A program made the position numbers and the translations under genes. Below the pieces are notes generated by a model. That model was not told the origin of the DNA and did no database searches. It saw nothing but the letters and a program-made list of their open reading frames with translations. A stretch of 64,000 nt of DNA from Chryseobacterium fluminis (lineage in GTDB: Bacteria; Bacteroidota; Bacteroidia; Flavobacteriales; Weeksellaceae). Where the stretch lies: contig NZ_CP111121.1 of NCBI RefSeq assembly GCF_026314945.1, positions 620,001-684,000 of the forward strand, written 5' to 3'. Below, one piece after another: positions 32,999 to 41,093 of this stretch. Within the stretch, counting starts at the first letter, position 1; each line of letters starts with the position of its first letter.

Positions 32999-33538
32999 TT
33001 AGTTTAACTGGAAATCCTTTTTAACCTGATTAAGTTTAGATTTCACTGAAGCATCTACTAACTGGTCACCCACTCTCAAAATATAACCTCCAAGAATATT
33101 TGGTTTTACGTGCAATTTCAAGTCGTAGTTGGAATCAGCATTCACCAGGTTGGTAGATTTTAAAATCTGGTCAAGGTTTTCTTTTGAAAGCTGAGTCGCT
33201 GTCGTAAGAGTGATTCTCTGTACTCCGTTGATATCTTCCACTTTATTGATAAACTCCTGAGCGATATTTTTCAATTGATTTTCTCTTCCCTGTCTGATCA
33301 CCAAGGTAATCAAATTCTGTGAAGAAGGAGATAAACTTTTGAAAATCTCCTTGGCTACTTCTGCTTTCTTTTTAGAATCGATGTAAGGCGTATTAAAGAA
33401 TTTGTTTAAATCCTGAGATTCAGCCATGATCTTTACTACATCTTTCATTTCAGAAAATACAGTAGCCGTTTGCCCTGACTCATTAGTGAAATCAAGTAAA
33501 CCTTGTGCGTATCTTTTAGCTACTTTAGATGTAAGCAT
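32999..33538 (-). CDS. atpH: ATP synthase F1 subunit delta
   Basis: Peripheral stalk subunit that fixes F1 to the b subunits. The 179-residue product starts with the classical KVAKRYAQGLLDFTNESGQ. It contains SSQNLITLVIRQGRENQLKNIAQEF, and the C-terminal PNILGGYILRVGDQLVDASVKSKL motif is diagnostic for delta/OSCP. It starts 2 bases after the atpF stop, so translation is coupled. The next gene is the unrelated secreted protein and not atpA. Confidence 0.95.
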   Translation of the reverse strand: MLTSKVAKRYAQGLLDFTNESGQTATVFSEMKDVVKIMAESQDLNKFFNTPYIDSKKKAEVAKEIFKSLSPSSQNLITLVIRQGRENQLKNIAQEFINKVEDINGVQRITLTTATQLSKENLDQILKSTNLVNADSNYDLKLHVKPNILGGYILRVGDQLVDASVKSKLNQVKKDFQLN

Positions 33539-33540
33539 TA

Positions 33541-34035
33541 TTAGTTAAGGTTAGATTTGTTTAAATAATTTTGAACTAATTCGTTTTGAGCTTCACTGTT
33601 ATCCAGTTTCTGCTTCAAAATAGATTCTGCAATGTTTACTGATAAAGCACCGATCTGAGTTTTGATATCTGCCATCGCAGCATTTTTCTCAGCATCGATG
33701 GTTTGCTTCGCAGCTTCGATCATTTTATCTCCTTCAGATTTTGCAGCATCTTTAGCTTCCCCTACGATTCTATCTTTAATTTCTCTAGCTTCTTTAAGGA
33801 TAGCATCTCTTTCGACTTTAGCTTCACGAATGATTCTTTCGTTATCCGCTTTAAGTTCTTCCATTTCTTTTTTAGCCAGTTTAGCTTGGTTTAATGCATC
33901 AACAATAGAAGTTTCTCTGTCGTTTACGGCATTAACAATTGGTTTCCAAGCGAACTTTGCAAGAAGAAACAATAGGATAACAAACGTAAGAGTCATCCAA
34001 AACAAAAGTCCAATTCCAGGTTCAATAATTCCCAT
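33541..34035 (-). CDS. atpF: ATP synthase F0 subunit b
   Basis: Peripheral stalk of the F0 sector. The 164 residues form one N-terminal transmembrane helix (GLLFWMTLTFVILLFLLAKF) and a long charged coiled coil (NERIIREAKVERDAILKEAR onward) ending in a helix that contacts delta. One b-type gene only is seen, fitting a b homodimer. The spacer to atpE (34036-34135) holds an 11-bp hairpin, while atpH follows within 2 bases. Confidence 0.95.
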   Translation of the reverse strand: MGIIEPGIGLLFWMTLTFVILLFLLAKFAWKPIVNAVNDRETSIVDALNQAKLAKKEMEELKADNERIIREAKVERDAILKEAREIKDRIVGEAKDAAKSEGDKMIEAAKQTIDAEKNAAMADIKTQIGALSVNIAESILKQKLDNSEAQNELVQNYLNKSNLN

Positions 34036-34081
34036 ATCTGTAAATTCTTTTTTAAGTGTTATTTTATGGATTGTTTTTAAA

Positions 34082-34118
34082 ATTCTTAGCAGCAGCCAAC
34101 CGCTTCACTGCTAAGAAT
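34082..34118 (-). promoter_or_regulatory. Intercistronic hairpin between atpE and atpF
   Basis: Perfect 11-bp stem ATTCTTAGCAG (34082-34092) with CTGCTAAGAAT (34108-34118) and a 15-base loop. On the operon strand only TTTT follows, so termination should be partial. It may stabilise the atpE part of the mRNA or lower downstream expression, giving extra c subunit. On the plus strand it is followed by seven T. Confidence 0.6.
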
Positions 34119-34135
34119 GTTTTTTTGAGGATAGA

Positions 34136-34354
34136 TTACTTGATGAAAGCACCAAAGATAATCGCAATAAGACCAGCACCTTCGATAAGACCAGCAGCAA
34201 TAAGCATTGCTCCCTGAATCTTACCAGCCTGCTCTGGCTGTCTCGCGATAGCATCCATTGCGTGACCTCCGATTTTACCGATACCTAGACCTACACCTAG
34301 TACTGCTAAACCGATACCTACGTAAACTAAACCTGCTCCAGTTGACATGTCCAT
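34136..34354 (-). CDS. atpE: ATP synthase F0 subunit c
   Basis: Proteolipid of the rotor ring. The 72-residue product makes two transmembrane helices joined by the polar loop ARQPEQAGKIQG. The first helix is glycine-rich (GIGLAVLGVGLGIGKIGG), and the second carries the essential carboxylate E58 (AGLIEGAGLIAIIFG). There is no Gln in helix 1 at the Na+ ligand position and no Ser/Thr after the Glu, which favours proton rather than Na+ coupling. The intercistronic hairpin follows it. Confidence 0.96.
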   Translation of the reverse strand: MDMSTGAGLVYVGIGLAVLGVGLGIGKIGGHAMDAIARQPEQAGKIQGAMLIAAGLIEGAGLIAIIFGAFIK

Positions 34355-34399
34355 AATAAATAAATTATATTAGTTAAAATTATTTTAAATTTTGTTTAA

Positions 34400-35527
34400 T
34401 TAGTGAGCGTGCTCCTCGTGTCCGTGCTCATGCTCGTGTTCCGCCACAGCGATACCAATAAATAATGCTGATAATACTGTGAAGATATACGCCTGTAATG
34501 CCGCTACCAGTAATTCCAGTACTGAAACAAATAATGCCAGTGGTACCGAAGCAAATCCTAAAAGCGGAGATTTGAAAATGAAGATCAGTGAAATGATCGC
34601 CAAAATCATAATGTGTCCTGCTGTAACGTTAGCGAAAAGTCGCATCATTAAAGCGAAAGGCTTTGTGAAGATTCCGATAATCTCGATTGGTACCATAATA
34701 GGGTACAACAAAAGAGGAACCGGCGGCATAAAGATATGTTTCCAGTAATCTTTATTGGCACTGAATAATGTAATTAATAAGGTAATGATTGCCAGTACCG
34801 CAGTGATGGCGATATTTCCTGTAAGGTTTGCTCCAAAAGGAAAGAAAGGAATCAGTCCGAATAAATTGTTGAACCAGATAAAGAAGAAAGCCGTTAATAA
34901 ATAAGGCATATATCTTTTATATTTAACCGAACCAATGTTTGGAATGGCCACTTCGTCTCTGATAAATACGATAACAGGCTCCAATAATTTCCCGGCACCT
35001 TTCGGCAGTTGAGATTTTTTATAGTTTCTGGCCATTCCGATAAAGATAACCGCCATAAAAATCACTGACAACAACATGGAAGCTGCATTTTTGGTAATGG
35101 ATAGATCAAAAAATACCTGATCTGCTTTTTGCTTTCCGCTGATGATTGAAAATAACGTTGCTTTTTCAGTTCCTTTAGTAGAAACCACCTGACCTTCTTC
35201 TAACGTATACCCGACATGTTCATGACCGTGAGCAATACTGCTGGAAAGAAAAGTATGCCAACCCGCATTATCTTTAATAATAACAGGCAACGGAACAGAA
35301 ACGTGATGCTCTTCACCACTGTCATCCTTTGTAGTCCATAAATGCCATTCATTGGAATCCCCGATGTGTTCCATGATCATCTTGGTTGCATTAAAGCTCT
35401 CTCCTGCTTCTTTGTGCTCTACTTTTTCAGCTGATTTCTCACCCTCCGATTCATGCTGTGCACTCGCTAAACTGCTCATAAACATAAATAAAAATGCGAA
35501 AAATAATGAAGAAATTTTTCTGTTCAT
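34400..35527 (-). CDS. atpB: ATP synthase F0 subunit a
   Basis: Stator half-channel of F0. The 375-residue product is longer than the usual 240-270 because it has an N-terminal signal peptide (LFFAFLFMFMSSLASAQ) and a roughly 120-residue extracytoplasmic segment rich in His, Glu and Lys. The membrane part carries the conserved arginine in FALMMRLFANVTAGH. The C-terminus is a His/Glu tail (EHEHEHGHEEHAH). Extended a subunits with signal peptides occur in Bacteroidota. Second gene of the operon after the 90-residue membrane protein, upstream of atpE by 45 bases. Confidence 0.95.
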   Translation of the reverse strand: MNRKISSLFFAFLFMFMSSLASAQHESEGEKSAEKVEHKEAGESFNATKMIMEHIGDSNEWHLWTTKDDSGEEHHVSVPLPVIIKDNAGWHTFLSSSIAHGHEHVGYTLEEGQVVSTKGTEKATLFSIISGKQKADQVFFDLSITKNAASMLLSVIFMAVIFIGMARNYKKSQLPKGAGKLLEPVIVFIRDEVAIPNIGSVKYKRYMPYLLTAFFFIWFNNLFGLIPFFPFGANLTGNIAITAVLAIITLLITLFSANKDYWKHIFMPPVPLLLYPIMVPIEIIGIFTKPFALMMRLFANVTAGHIMILAIISLIFIFKSPLLGFASVPLALFVSVLELLVAALQAYIFTVLSALFIGIAVAEHEHEHGHEEHAH

Positions 35528-35606
35528 ATCTCTTTTTTAATCGTGTGCAAATATATCGATTTTATTAAACTCTACCAATATTAAAAATTGATTTTTATCA
35601 TCAATT

Positions 35607-35879
35607 TTAGTGAGATTTGTTAATGAGTTTTATTATAGGCATATATATAAGGAATGATGCGATAATAAAGCAGATAACAATAAAGAGAAAATTATCTCTT
35701 GTCTTATCAATAACTGCCAGCGAAACGATGAGCCAGATAATATCTTTTACAATATTTACGGCAATAAATTTCATCCCTGCATCAGGTTTCTGATACAAAT
35801 ATTTTCTAAAAATGATGTACACTGCAACATTAAAAACTGCTATTAAAAGTACAACAATCAAATGATCCCATAAATTCAT
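35607..35879 (-). CDS. Small membrane protein at the head of the atp operon (AtpI position)
   Basis: A 90-residue protein with three to four hydrophobic helices (DHLIVVLLIAVFNVAVYIIF, VNIVKDIIWLIVSLAVI and FLFIVICFIIASFLIYMPII). It occupies the place where many atp operons carry atpI/atpZ-type assembly genes, 79 bases before atpB, but the sequence is not clearly AtpI. A helper role in F0 assembly is a positional inference. The -7 box ends 4 bases before its ATG, so its mRNA may be leaderless. It is divergent from ffh. Confidence 0.72.
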   Translation of the reverse strand: MNLWDHLIVVLLIAVFNVAVYIIFRKYLYQKPDAGMKFIAVNIVKDIIWLIVSLAVIDKTRDNFLFIVICFIIASFLIYMPIIKLINKSH

Positions 35880-35883
35880 TCTG

Positions 35884-35891
35884 CAAAAATA
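35884..35891 (-). promoter_or_regulatory. -7 box of the ATP synthase operon
   Basis: Minus-strand TATTTTTG, 4 bases before the ATG at 35879. A TTG lies upstream at about 22 bases spacing (35916-35914). It shares the 107-base divergent region with the ffh promoter. Confidence 0.55.
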
Positions 35892-35956
35892 AAATTATAA
35901 TCCATAAAGAAAGCAAATCTCAACAGGTTATATAATATATATTATTAAAAATTCCT

Positions 35957-35964
35957 TATTTTTG
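35957..35964 (+). promoter_or_regulatory. Bacteroidota -7 box for ffh
   Basis: TATTTTTG matches TAnnTTTG and lies 22 bases before the ATG at 35987. Confidence 0.55.
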
Positions 35965-35986
35965 CAGACCTATAATTACAATACAT

Positions 35987-37348
35987 ATGTTTAATAGTTT
36001 ACAGGATAAATTAGACAAAGCGCTTCATAATATTTCAGGAAGAGGAAAAATCACGGAAATCAACGTTGCGGAAACCGTAAAAGAGATTCGTAGAGCATTG
36101 GTGGATGCCGATGTTAATTATAAAGTGGCTAAAGATCTTACCAAGAGAGTCCAGGATAAAGCATTGGGAGAAAATGTTCTTACTTCGCTTACCCCGGGAC
36201 AGTTAATGACAAAAATTGTTCATGACGAGTTGGTAGGCCTTATGGGAGGTTCCCAGGAAGGCATCAATCTTTCAGGAAAGCCTTCTGTAATTCTTATTGC
36301 GGGACTTCAGGGTTCCGGGAAGACCACTTTCTCCGGAAAGCTGGCCAATTATTTAAAAACAAAAAGAAATAAAAAACCTCTTTTGGTAGCGTGTGACGTT
36401 TACCGTCCGGCTGCGATCGACCAGCTGAAAGTACTGGGAGGCCAGATCGGGGTTCCTGTTTTCACAGAAGAAGGTTCTACCAATCCTTCCACTATTGCGG
36501 AGAATGCGATCAGTTTTGCAAAATCAAACGGTCACGATGTCGTGATTGTGGATACTGCGGGACGTTTGGCCATAGATGAGCAGATGATGAACGAAATCAA
36601 ATCGGTTCATTATTTTATCAAGCCAAACGAGACGCTTTTCGTTGTGGATTCCATGACAGGTCAGGATGCCGTGAATACAGCAAAAGCATTTAACGAAGCT
36701 TTGAATTTTGACGGTGTTGTTTTAACCAAATTAGACGGTGATACCCGTGGTGGTGCGGCGCTGACGATCCGTTCTGTAGTTGAAAAGCCGATCAAGTTTA
36801 TTTCTACAGGTGAGAAAATGGAAGCTTTGGATCTTTTTTATCCGGAAAGGATGGCAGACAGGATTCTGGGAATGGGAGATGTTGTTTCCCTGGTAGAAAG
36901 AGCTCAGGAACAGTTTGACGAAGAGGAAGCTAAGAAACTTCATAAGAAAATTGCTAAAAACGAATTCGGTTTCGATGATTTCTTAAAACAAATTAATCAG
37001 ATCAAGAAAATGGGTAACATGAAGGATCTGATGGGAATGATCCCCGGAGTGGGCAAAGCAATCAAAGACGTGGAAATCAGTGATGATGCTTTCAAACACA
37101 TTGAGGCGATCATCTATTCTATGACACCGGATGAAAGAAGAAGACCTTCTATTATCAATACCCAGAGAAAAAGCAGAATTGCAAAAGGTGCCGGAAGAAA
37201 AGTGGAAGATGTAAACCAACTGATGAAACAGTTTGATCAGATGGGTAAAATGATGAAGATGATGCAGGGACCTCAGGGAAAACAAATGATGCAGATGATG
37301 AGCAAAATGCCAAATATGCCCGGAATGGGAGGAATGTTTGGAAAATAA
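35987..37348 (+). CDS. ffh: Signal recognition particle protein Ffh
   Basis: GTPase of the bacterial SRP that, with 4.5S RNA and FtsY, targets nascent inner-membrane proteins. The 453 residues comprise the N domain (helical, to about 90), and the G domain with AGLQGSGKTTFSGKLA (G1), DTAGRLAID (G3) and TKLDGDTRGGAA (G4/insertion). The methionine-rich M domain follows (from about 325; MGNMKDLMGMIPG and MMKMMQGPQGKQMMQMMSKM) and binds signal sequences and RNA. Single gene with promoter and terminator. No 4.5S RNA was seen next to it. Confidence 0.97.
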   Translation: MFNSLQDKLDKALHNISGRGKITEINVAETVKEIRRALVDADVNYKVAKDLTKRVQDKALGENVLTSLTPGQLMTKIVHDELVGLMGGSQEGINLSGKPSVILIAGLQGSGKTTFSGKLANYLKTKRNKKPLLVACDVYRPAAIDQLKVLGGQIGVPVFTEEGSTNPSTIAENAISFAKSNGHDVVIVDTAGRLAIDEQMMNEIKSVHYFIKPNETLFVVDSMTGQDAVNTAKAFNEALNFDGVVLTKLDGDTRGGAALTIRSVVEKPIKFISTGEKMEALDLFYPERMADRILGMGDVVSLVERAQEQFDEEEAKKLHKKIAKNEFGFDDFLKQINQIKKMGNMKDLMGMIPGVGKAIKDVEISDDAFKHIEAIIYSMTPDERRRPSIINTQRKSRIAKGAGRKVEDVNQLMKQFDQMGKMMKMMQGPQGKQMMQMMSKMPNMPGMGGMFGK

Positions 37349-37372
37349 TTTCAATCAGACTATTTACAATAC

Positions 37373-37402
37373 AAAATCCGGCTCAGTGTTGAGCCGGATT
37401 TT
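37373..37402 (+). terminator. Terminator of ffh
   Basis: 13-bp perfect stem AAAATCCGGCTCA/TGAGCCGGATTTT with loop GTGT, continuing into a run of T. It lies 24 bases past the ffh stop. Confidence 0.92.
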
Positions 37403-37422
37403 TTTAATTGTACGTAAACAGA

Positions 37423-38073
37423 TTATTTATCTCCTTTCTGAGCTTTAGCTTTGATAAAATAGGAAAAACCTACATTCACCCCAAAAGTTTTTACATTGGT
37501 TTTTACATCCGTATTCATGATGGTTTCCTTATTTGAAAACTGGTCATAAGAAACTCCAAGGTTAATTCCCAGAGACGGTGTAGCCATGTACGTTACTCCT
37601 CCTTTCACTTTCCAGGCAAGACCGTCTGTCGTCACTTCATCCTGCATCAGTAAAGGATCAAAAATAGTTCCTCCGTTAGTTATGTTCACTTTTGTTTTAT
37701 TGGAAGCATACCCTATTCCTGCTCCTAAAAAAGGCACCAGCTTACTGGAATTCATGAAATAATAGGTGGCCGTAGGCATGGCAGAAAAAGTAGAATTGGT
37801 CGTTTTATTTCCTTCATATTTGGTCGTCGTACTCATATAACCCAAATCGATCCCTACTGCCAATCCGTCAATAACGAAATACCCTGCTGAAGGAGAAACT
37901 GAAAAGATATTTGTTTTCGGCCCGTCTGCAGACTGGCTTCCTACTTTTACAGTCGTGGTTGTGTTATTAAAACCCAACCCTGTGTTTCCGCTTATAACCC
38001 AGTCCCCTTTTGTCATCTGGGCATTTGATAATCCGAAAAGTGCAACAGCACCCGCTAATAATAGTTTTTTCAT
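37423..38073 (-). CDS. Outer membrane beta-barrel protein (paralogue 1 of a tandem set)
   Basis: A 216-residue exported protein with signal peptide MKKLLLAGAVALFGLSNAQ. The mature part is a run of alternating-pattern beta strands with aromatic ends (VSPSAGYFVIDGLAVGIDLG, ATYYFMNSSKLVPFLGAGIG) as in eight-stranded OmpA/OmpX-type barrels. It ends in VGFSYFIK plus a charged tail (AKAQKGDK). The signal peptide is nearly identical to those of the two genes upstream, marking a tandem paralogue set. Role (adhesion, porin or structural) unknown. Confidence 0.8.
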   Translation of the reverse strand: MKKLLLAGAVALFGLSNAQMTKGDWVISGNTGLGFNNTTTTVKVGSQSADGPKTNIFSVSPSAGYFVIDGLAVGIDLGYMSTTTKYEGNKTTNSTFSAMPTATYYFMNSSKLVPFLGAGIGYASNKTKVNITNGGTIFDPLLMQDEVTTDGLAWKVKGGVTYMATPSLGINLGVSYDQFSNKETIMNTDVKTNVKTFGVNVGFSYFIKAKAQKGDK

Positions 38074-38112
38074 GTTATTTAATTTAAAAAATTATTGTTG
38101 ATATTAATTTGA

Positions 38113-38781
38113 TTATTTCGCAAATACATATTTTACCCCAAAGGAGACCGCCGATAAGTTCAGACCGGCTTTATAGTTTTTACGGTCTGTATCGTCTTCA
38201 TTCTTATACTTAAAATTTCTGTATCCGAATTCACCCACTGTTGCTTCGACAGACCAGTTTTTGCTAAAAAAAAAATCCAAACCCGGTTTTACATTCACTT
38301 CCACTGAAGTATATTTTCTTTCAACGGATAAGGTCTGTACTGATATAAATCCGGACGTTCCGTCCATAGTAGTGACGATGGCATCCTGGTTTATTTTTCC
38401 GAATTCCATCGGGATTTCAAGTTGTCCGAAAAAGTATAATTTATCTGATAAATTCCAGTATTTTCTGATAAACGGAGCTACCGCAACGGCATTTGTTTTT
38501 CCGGTATAGTCGAAAAAATTGACGAAAGAACCGTAAGAGCTATCATAGTTATGTTCAGTTCTCCTGTTGATATACCCTAGCCCTGCTCCTACCGCCAGAT
38601 TTGGTGCTACAAACAGACCGGCTGTCGGGATTACTTTAAAGTTTTTTTCAGTGAGATCTATGTTTTTATCTTCCTGCTGAGTATAATTTATGGTCCCGGA
38701 TAGGTATCCTGTTCCTTTTTGGATCTGGGCATTGGAAAGCCCGAAAAGTACGATGGCACAGGCTAACTTAAATTTTTTCAT
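38113..38781 (-). CDS. Outer membrane beta-barrel protein (paralogue 2)
   Basis: A 222-residue barrel with signal peptide MKKFKLACAIVLFGLSNAQ. Strands include FKVIPTAGLFVAPNLAVGAG, FIRKYWNLSDKLYFFGQLEI and KPGLDFFFSKNWSVEATVGE. It ends in VSFGVKYVFAK, an aromatic-terminated last strand recognised by the BAM machinery. The body aligns by eye with the next gene (FVRKYWTLSDKLFIFGQLAV, GVKYVFAK), so the two are recent duplicates. 39 bases separate it from the 37.4 kb gene. Function not known. Confidence 0.82.
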   Translation of the reverse strand: MKKFKLACAIVLFGLSNAQIQKGTGYLSGTINYTQQEDKNIDLTEKNFKVIPTAGLFVAPNLAVGAGLGYINRRTEHNYDSSYGSFVNFFDYTGKTNAVAVAPFIRKYWNLSDKLYFFGQLEIPMEFGKINQDAIVTTMDGTSGFISVQTLSVERKYTSVEVNVKPGLDFFFSKNWSVEATVGEFGYRNFKYKNEDDTDRKNYKAGLNLSAVSFGVKYVFAK

Positions 38782-38802
38782 GGTATAGTTTTAATATGAG
38801 AA

Positions 38803-38827
38803 AAAGCCCTGAGAAACCCAGGACTTT
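38803..38827 (-). terminator. Terminator between barrel paralogues 2 and 3
   Basis: 9-bp stem AAAGCCCTG/CAGGACTTT with one G-U pair in the RNA and a T run on the minus strand. It follows the 38852 stop by about 25 bases, so this barrel gene is probably transcribed separately. Confidence 0.7.
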
Positions 38828-38851
38828 ATTTTTAATGCTTTTTAGCTGAAA

Positions 38852-39508
38852 TTATTTAGCGAAAACATACTTAACTCCGAAAGTTACTGAAGATAAGTTC
38901 AAGCCGAAGCTGTAGTTATTTGTAGCCTCACCGTCTTTTGGCTTGTAGTTGTTATAACCAAACTCACCGATAGTCGCTTCAATAGACCAGTTTTTGTTTA
39001 GGAAATAATCCAAACCTGGTTTTACTGTTACCCCTACCTGAGTATATTTAGCTTCTGTAGAAGTTGAATTGGTAGACGTTGTAGCACCTGTAGTAGCTAC
39101 TGTACTGTTTTCAATTTCAGTTTTTCCAAACTGCATTGGCACTGCCAATTGTCCGAAAATAAATAATTTATCGCTTAAAGTCCAGTATTTTCTTACGAAA
39201 GGAGCAACAACGAAAGCAGGCTCTTTCACCTCGTTAGTAGTAACGATAGTAGTACCACCTAATTGTGTTGTTGTAATATTTGTATCTTTTTGCGTCTGGT
39301 ATCCGATTCCTAAACCGATTGCTACGTTTGGAGCTACGAAATATCCAACAGTCGGTAATACATTGAAGTTTTCCGTTTTATTGTTCCCGTTGTTTGTCTC
39401 TTGTTGAGAATATCCAACAGATCCTGATAAATATACAGTCCCCTGAGCAATCTGAGCATTTGATAAACCGAAAAGTGCAACAGCACCCGCTAATAATACT
39501 TTTTTCAT
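38852..39508 (-). CDS. Outer membrane beta-barrel protein (paralogue 3)
   Basis: A 218-residue barrel with signal peptide MKKVLLAGAVALFGLSNAQ. Strands include FNVLPTVGYFVAPNVAIGLG, FVRKYWTLSDKLFIFGQLAV and KPGLDYFLNKNWSIEATIGE; the last is VTFGVKYVFAK. A Thr/Ser-rich loop (TVATTGATTSTNSTSTEA) in the centre is probably surface exposed and is the main difference from paralogue 2. A -7 box (TAATTTTG on the minus strand, 39544-39537) lies 28 bases before the start. No function assignable. Confidence 0.82.
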   Translation of the reverse strand: MKKVLLAGAVALFGLSNAQIAQGTVYLSGSVGYSQQETNNGNNKTENFNVLPTVGYFVAPNVAIGLGIGYQTQKDTNITTTQLGGTTIVTTNEVKEPAFVVAPFVRKYWTLSDKLFIFGQLAVPMQFGKTEIENSTVATTGATTSTNSTSTEAKYTQVGVTVKPGLDYFLNKNWSIEATIGEFGYNNYKPKDGEATNNYSFGLNLSSVTFGVKYVFAK

Positions 39509-39536
39509 TTTAAAAAATTTTAATACTTTCTGACAG

Positions 39537-39544
39537 CAAAATTA
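39537..39544 (-). promoter_or_regulatory. Bacteroidota -7 box for barrel paralogue 3
   Basis: Minus-strand TAATTTTG, 28 bases before the ATG at 39508. No TTG at the usual -33 spacing. Confidence 0.45.
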
Positions 39545-39669
39545 CACTGGGCAAGTGTAATATTAAAATTTGTTAATGTGATTAATATCATTGCTAAATA
39601 TTAGCGATTTTCGGCTGTAAAGCCTATTAAATAAAGGCTTTTGACTTTTCTATAAATTTTTCATCAAAA

Positions 39670-39695
39670 ACACTCCGATTTTTCAATCGGAGTGT
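39670..39695 (-). terminator. Terminator of the 39.7 kb barrel gene
   Basis: 11-bp perfect stem ACACTCCGATT/AATCGGAGTGT with loop TTTC and TTTTT on the minus strand. It lies 24 bases past the stop at 39720. Confidence 0.88.
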
Positions 39696-39719
39696 GAAAA
39701 TTATTATTTTTTAATATTC

Positions 39720-40229
39720 TTAATTTAAGAAGAAATTAGCTCCGAAGTTAACAGCTCCGAAATTAAATCTGTCGTCACCGTGCCAGTGATATCCATGATC
39801 TTTATATTTACTGCCGATATTCTGGAATCCTAAATACAGTTCAGCCTTTTTCATCTGATATCCTACTCTGGGTGCCACATACAGACCACTATTGATATAA
39901 TCTTTGGTAGAAATAGCTGCTCCAAGGTCCAATCCCACAAATAGAGGAATTTTATTAAATTTATATTTTGCAGAAGCTGCCACAGGAATAAAACCAAAAT
40001 CATCCACATTATCCTTTCCGAAAAAGTGAGAATATCCTGTAGTGACTCCGATATCCAGTCCTTTGGTAATGTTCCACATATAAGCAGCATCAATCCCCAA
40101 GGTTACACTTGCCGCATCACTTGCGTCTCCCAGCGGAGCTCCTACGTGACCACCCAATCTGAAACCTTCCTGTGCCTGCATTGCACCACCCAACAGTGCA
40201 AAAGCACCCAACAATAATAGTTTTTTCAT
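39720..40229 (-). CDS. Outer membrane beta-barrel protein, short type
   Basis: A 169-residue barrel with signal peptide MKKLLLLGAFALLGGAMQAQ. Strands include FRLGGHVGAPLGDASDAASV, GLDIGVTTGYSHFFGK and KAELYLGFQNIG, with a final NFGAVNFGANFFLN. It is distinct from the three paralogues below it (different signal, shorter, His/Asp-rich loop YKDHGYHWHGDD). Single gene with terminator. Function not known. Confidence 0.8.
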   Translation of the reverse strand: MKKLLLLGAFALLGGAMQAQEGFRLGGHVGAPLGDASDAASVTLGIDAAYMWNITKGLDIGVTTGYSHFFGKDNVDDFGFIPVAASAKYKFNKIPLFVGLDLGAAISTKDYINSGLYVAPRVGYQMKKAELYLGFQNIGSKYKDHGYHWHGDDRFNFGAVNFGANFFLN

Positions 40230-40312
40230 TTTTTAATAAGTTTTAAATATTGAAATTAAAAATCTTCTGTAAATACAAAAGATCATAGTACCATATTATT
40301 TAATACAAGAAA

Positions 40313-40339
40313 AAAGCGGAACAAATTTTGTACCGCTTT
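40313..40339 (-). terminator. Terminator of the 40.4 kb barrel gene
   Basis: AAAGCGG/CCGCTTT (40313-40319 with 40333-40339) extended inward by ACAAA/TTTTGT, followed by T on the minus strand. It lies 24 bases past the stop at 40363. Confidence 0.8.
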
Positions 40340-40362
40340 GCTTTTATTTAAAAAAAATAATG

Positions 40363-41037
40363 TTAGTTGCCTCCGAACTTAAAGCCTACTCCGATCTGGA
40401 AAAAGCTGTTTTTTAAGGTTTCGTTGCCTTCCGGGTTCTTAATAAGATTTGAAACACCTAAGTTATATCTTGCATCAAAAAACAATCCGTTTTCCAATGT
40501 ATACTCTGCACCAATAAATGGCGCAAGGTTCAACGTATTGATATTATCCTTCACATCTTCAGTAGAGCCGGTGGTTTCAGAGAAAGACTGTCCCAGTGCT
40601 GATCCTGATACCGTAGCAGAAACCTCCACTTTTGCAGAAGTAACAATCCCCACGTTAAGACCTAAACCAAAAGCCAAATTTTCTGTCGCATAATATTTAG
40701 CACTCACAGGAATCTGTACCGTTCCGAATTTCCAGTCTGATTTTTGAGTTCCCGTTACGGTAACCCCCATTTCAGTATAAGAAACAGCTTCTTCCTGCTT
40801 TCCTCCAAGTGGAGAATAAAGAACTTCACCCTGTACTGCAAATTTATCACTGATTTTATATTCAGCTAAAATTCCTGCGTAAAAAGTTGATTTTGAATCG
40901 AATTTATAAGACTCTCCCTCGCCTTCTATTTTAAGCATTGATAAAGAGTAACCTGCTTTAGGTCCGAATTTAAATTCCTGTGCGTTTAACGAAATTCCCA
41001 TTACAGCAACAGCTGCCAGAAGTAGAATTTTCTTCAT
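40363..41037 (-). CDS. Porin-like outer membrane beta-barrel protein
   Basis: A 224-residue exported barrel from MKKILLLAAVAVMGISLNAQ at 41037. The frame is open to 41163, but the upstream 42 residues precede the promoter and lack any coding character. Strands include FGPKAGYSLSMLKIEGE, FYAGILAEYKISDKFAVQGE, FGTVQIPVSAKYYATENLAF and a final FFQIGVGFKFGGN. The pattern fits the PorT/outer-membrane beta-barrel (OMP_b-brl_2) type. Promoter with both boxes at 41064-41093. Role unknown. Confidence 0.83.
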   Translation of the reverse strand: MKKILLLAAVAVMGISLNAQEFKFGPKAGYSLSMLKIEGEGESYKFDSKSTFYAGILAEYKISDKFAVQGEVLYSPLGGKQEEAVSYTEMGVTVTGTQKSDWKFGTVQIPVSAKYYATENLAFGLGLNVGIVTSAKVEVSATVSGSALGQSFSETTGSTEDVKDNINTLNLAPFIGAEYTLENGLFFDARYNLGVSNLIKNPEGNETLKNSFFQIGVGFKFGGN

Positions 41038-41063
41038 TGTATTAGTTTTTAAATTAATTGCCG

Positions 41064-41093
41064 CAAAACTAATACTATTTTTGTAATTAACAA
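41064..41093 (-). promoter_or_regulatory. Bacteroidota promoter (TTG-N19-TAGTTTTG) for the 40.4 kb barrel gene
   Basis: Minus-strand TTG at 41093-41091, exactly 19 bases, then TAGTTTTG at 41071-41064. It lies 26 bases before the ATG at 41037. This is the best-formed promoter in the window and it settles the start choice of this gene. Confidence 0.75.
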
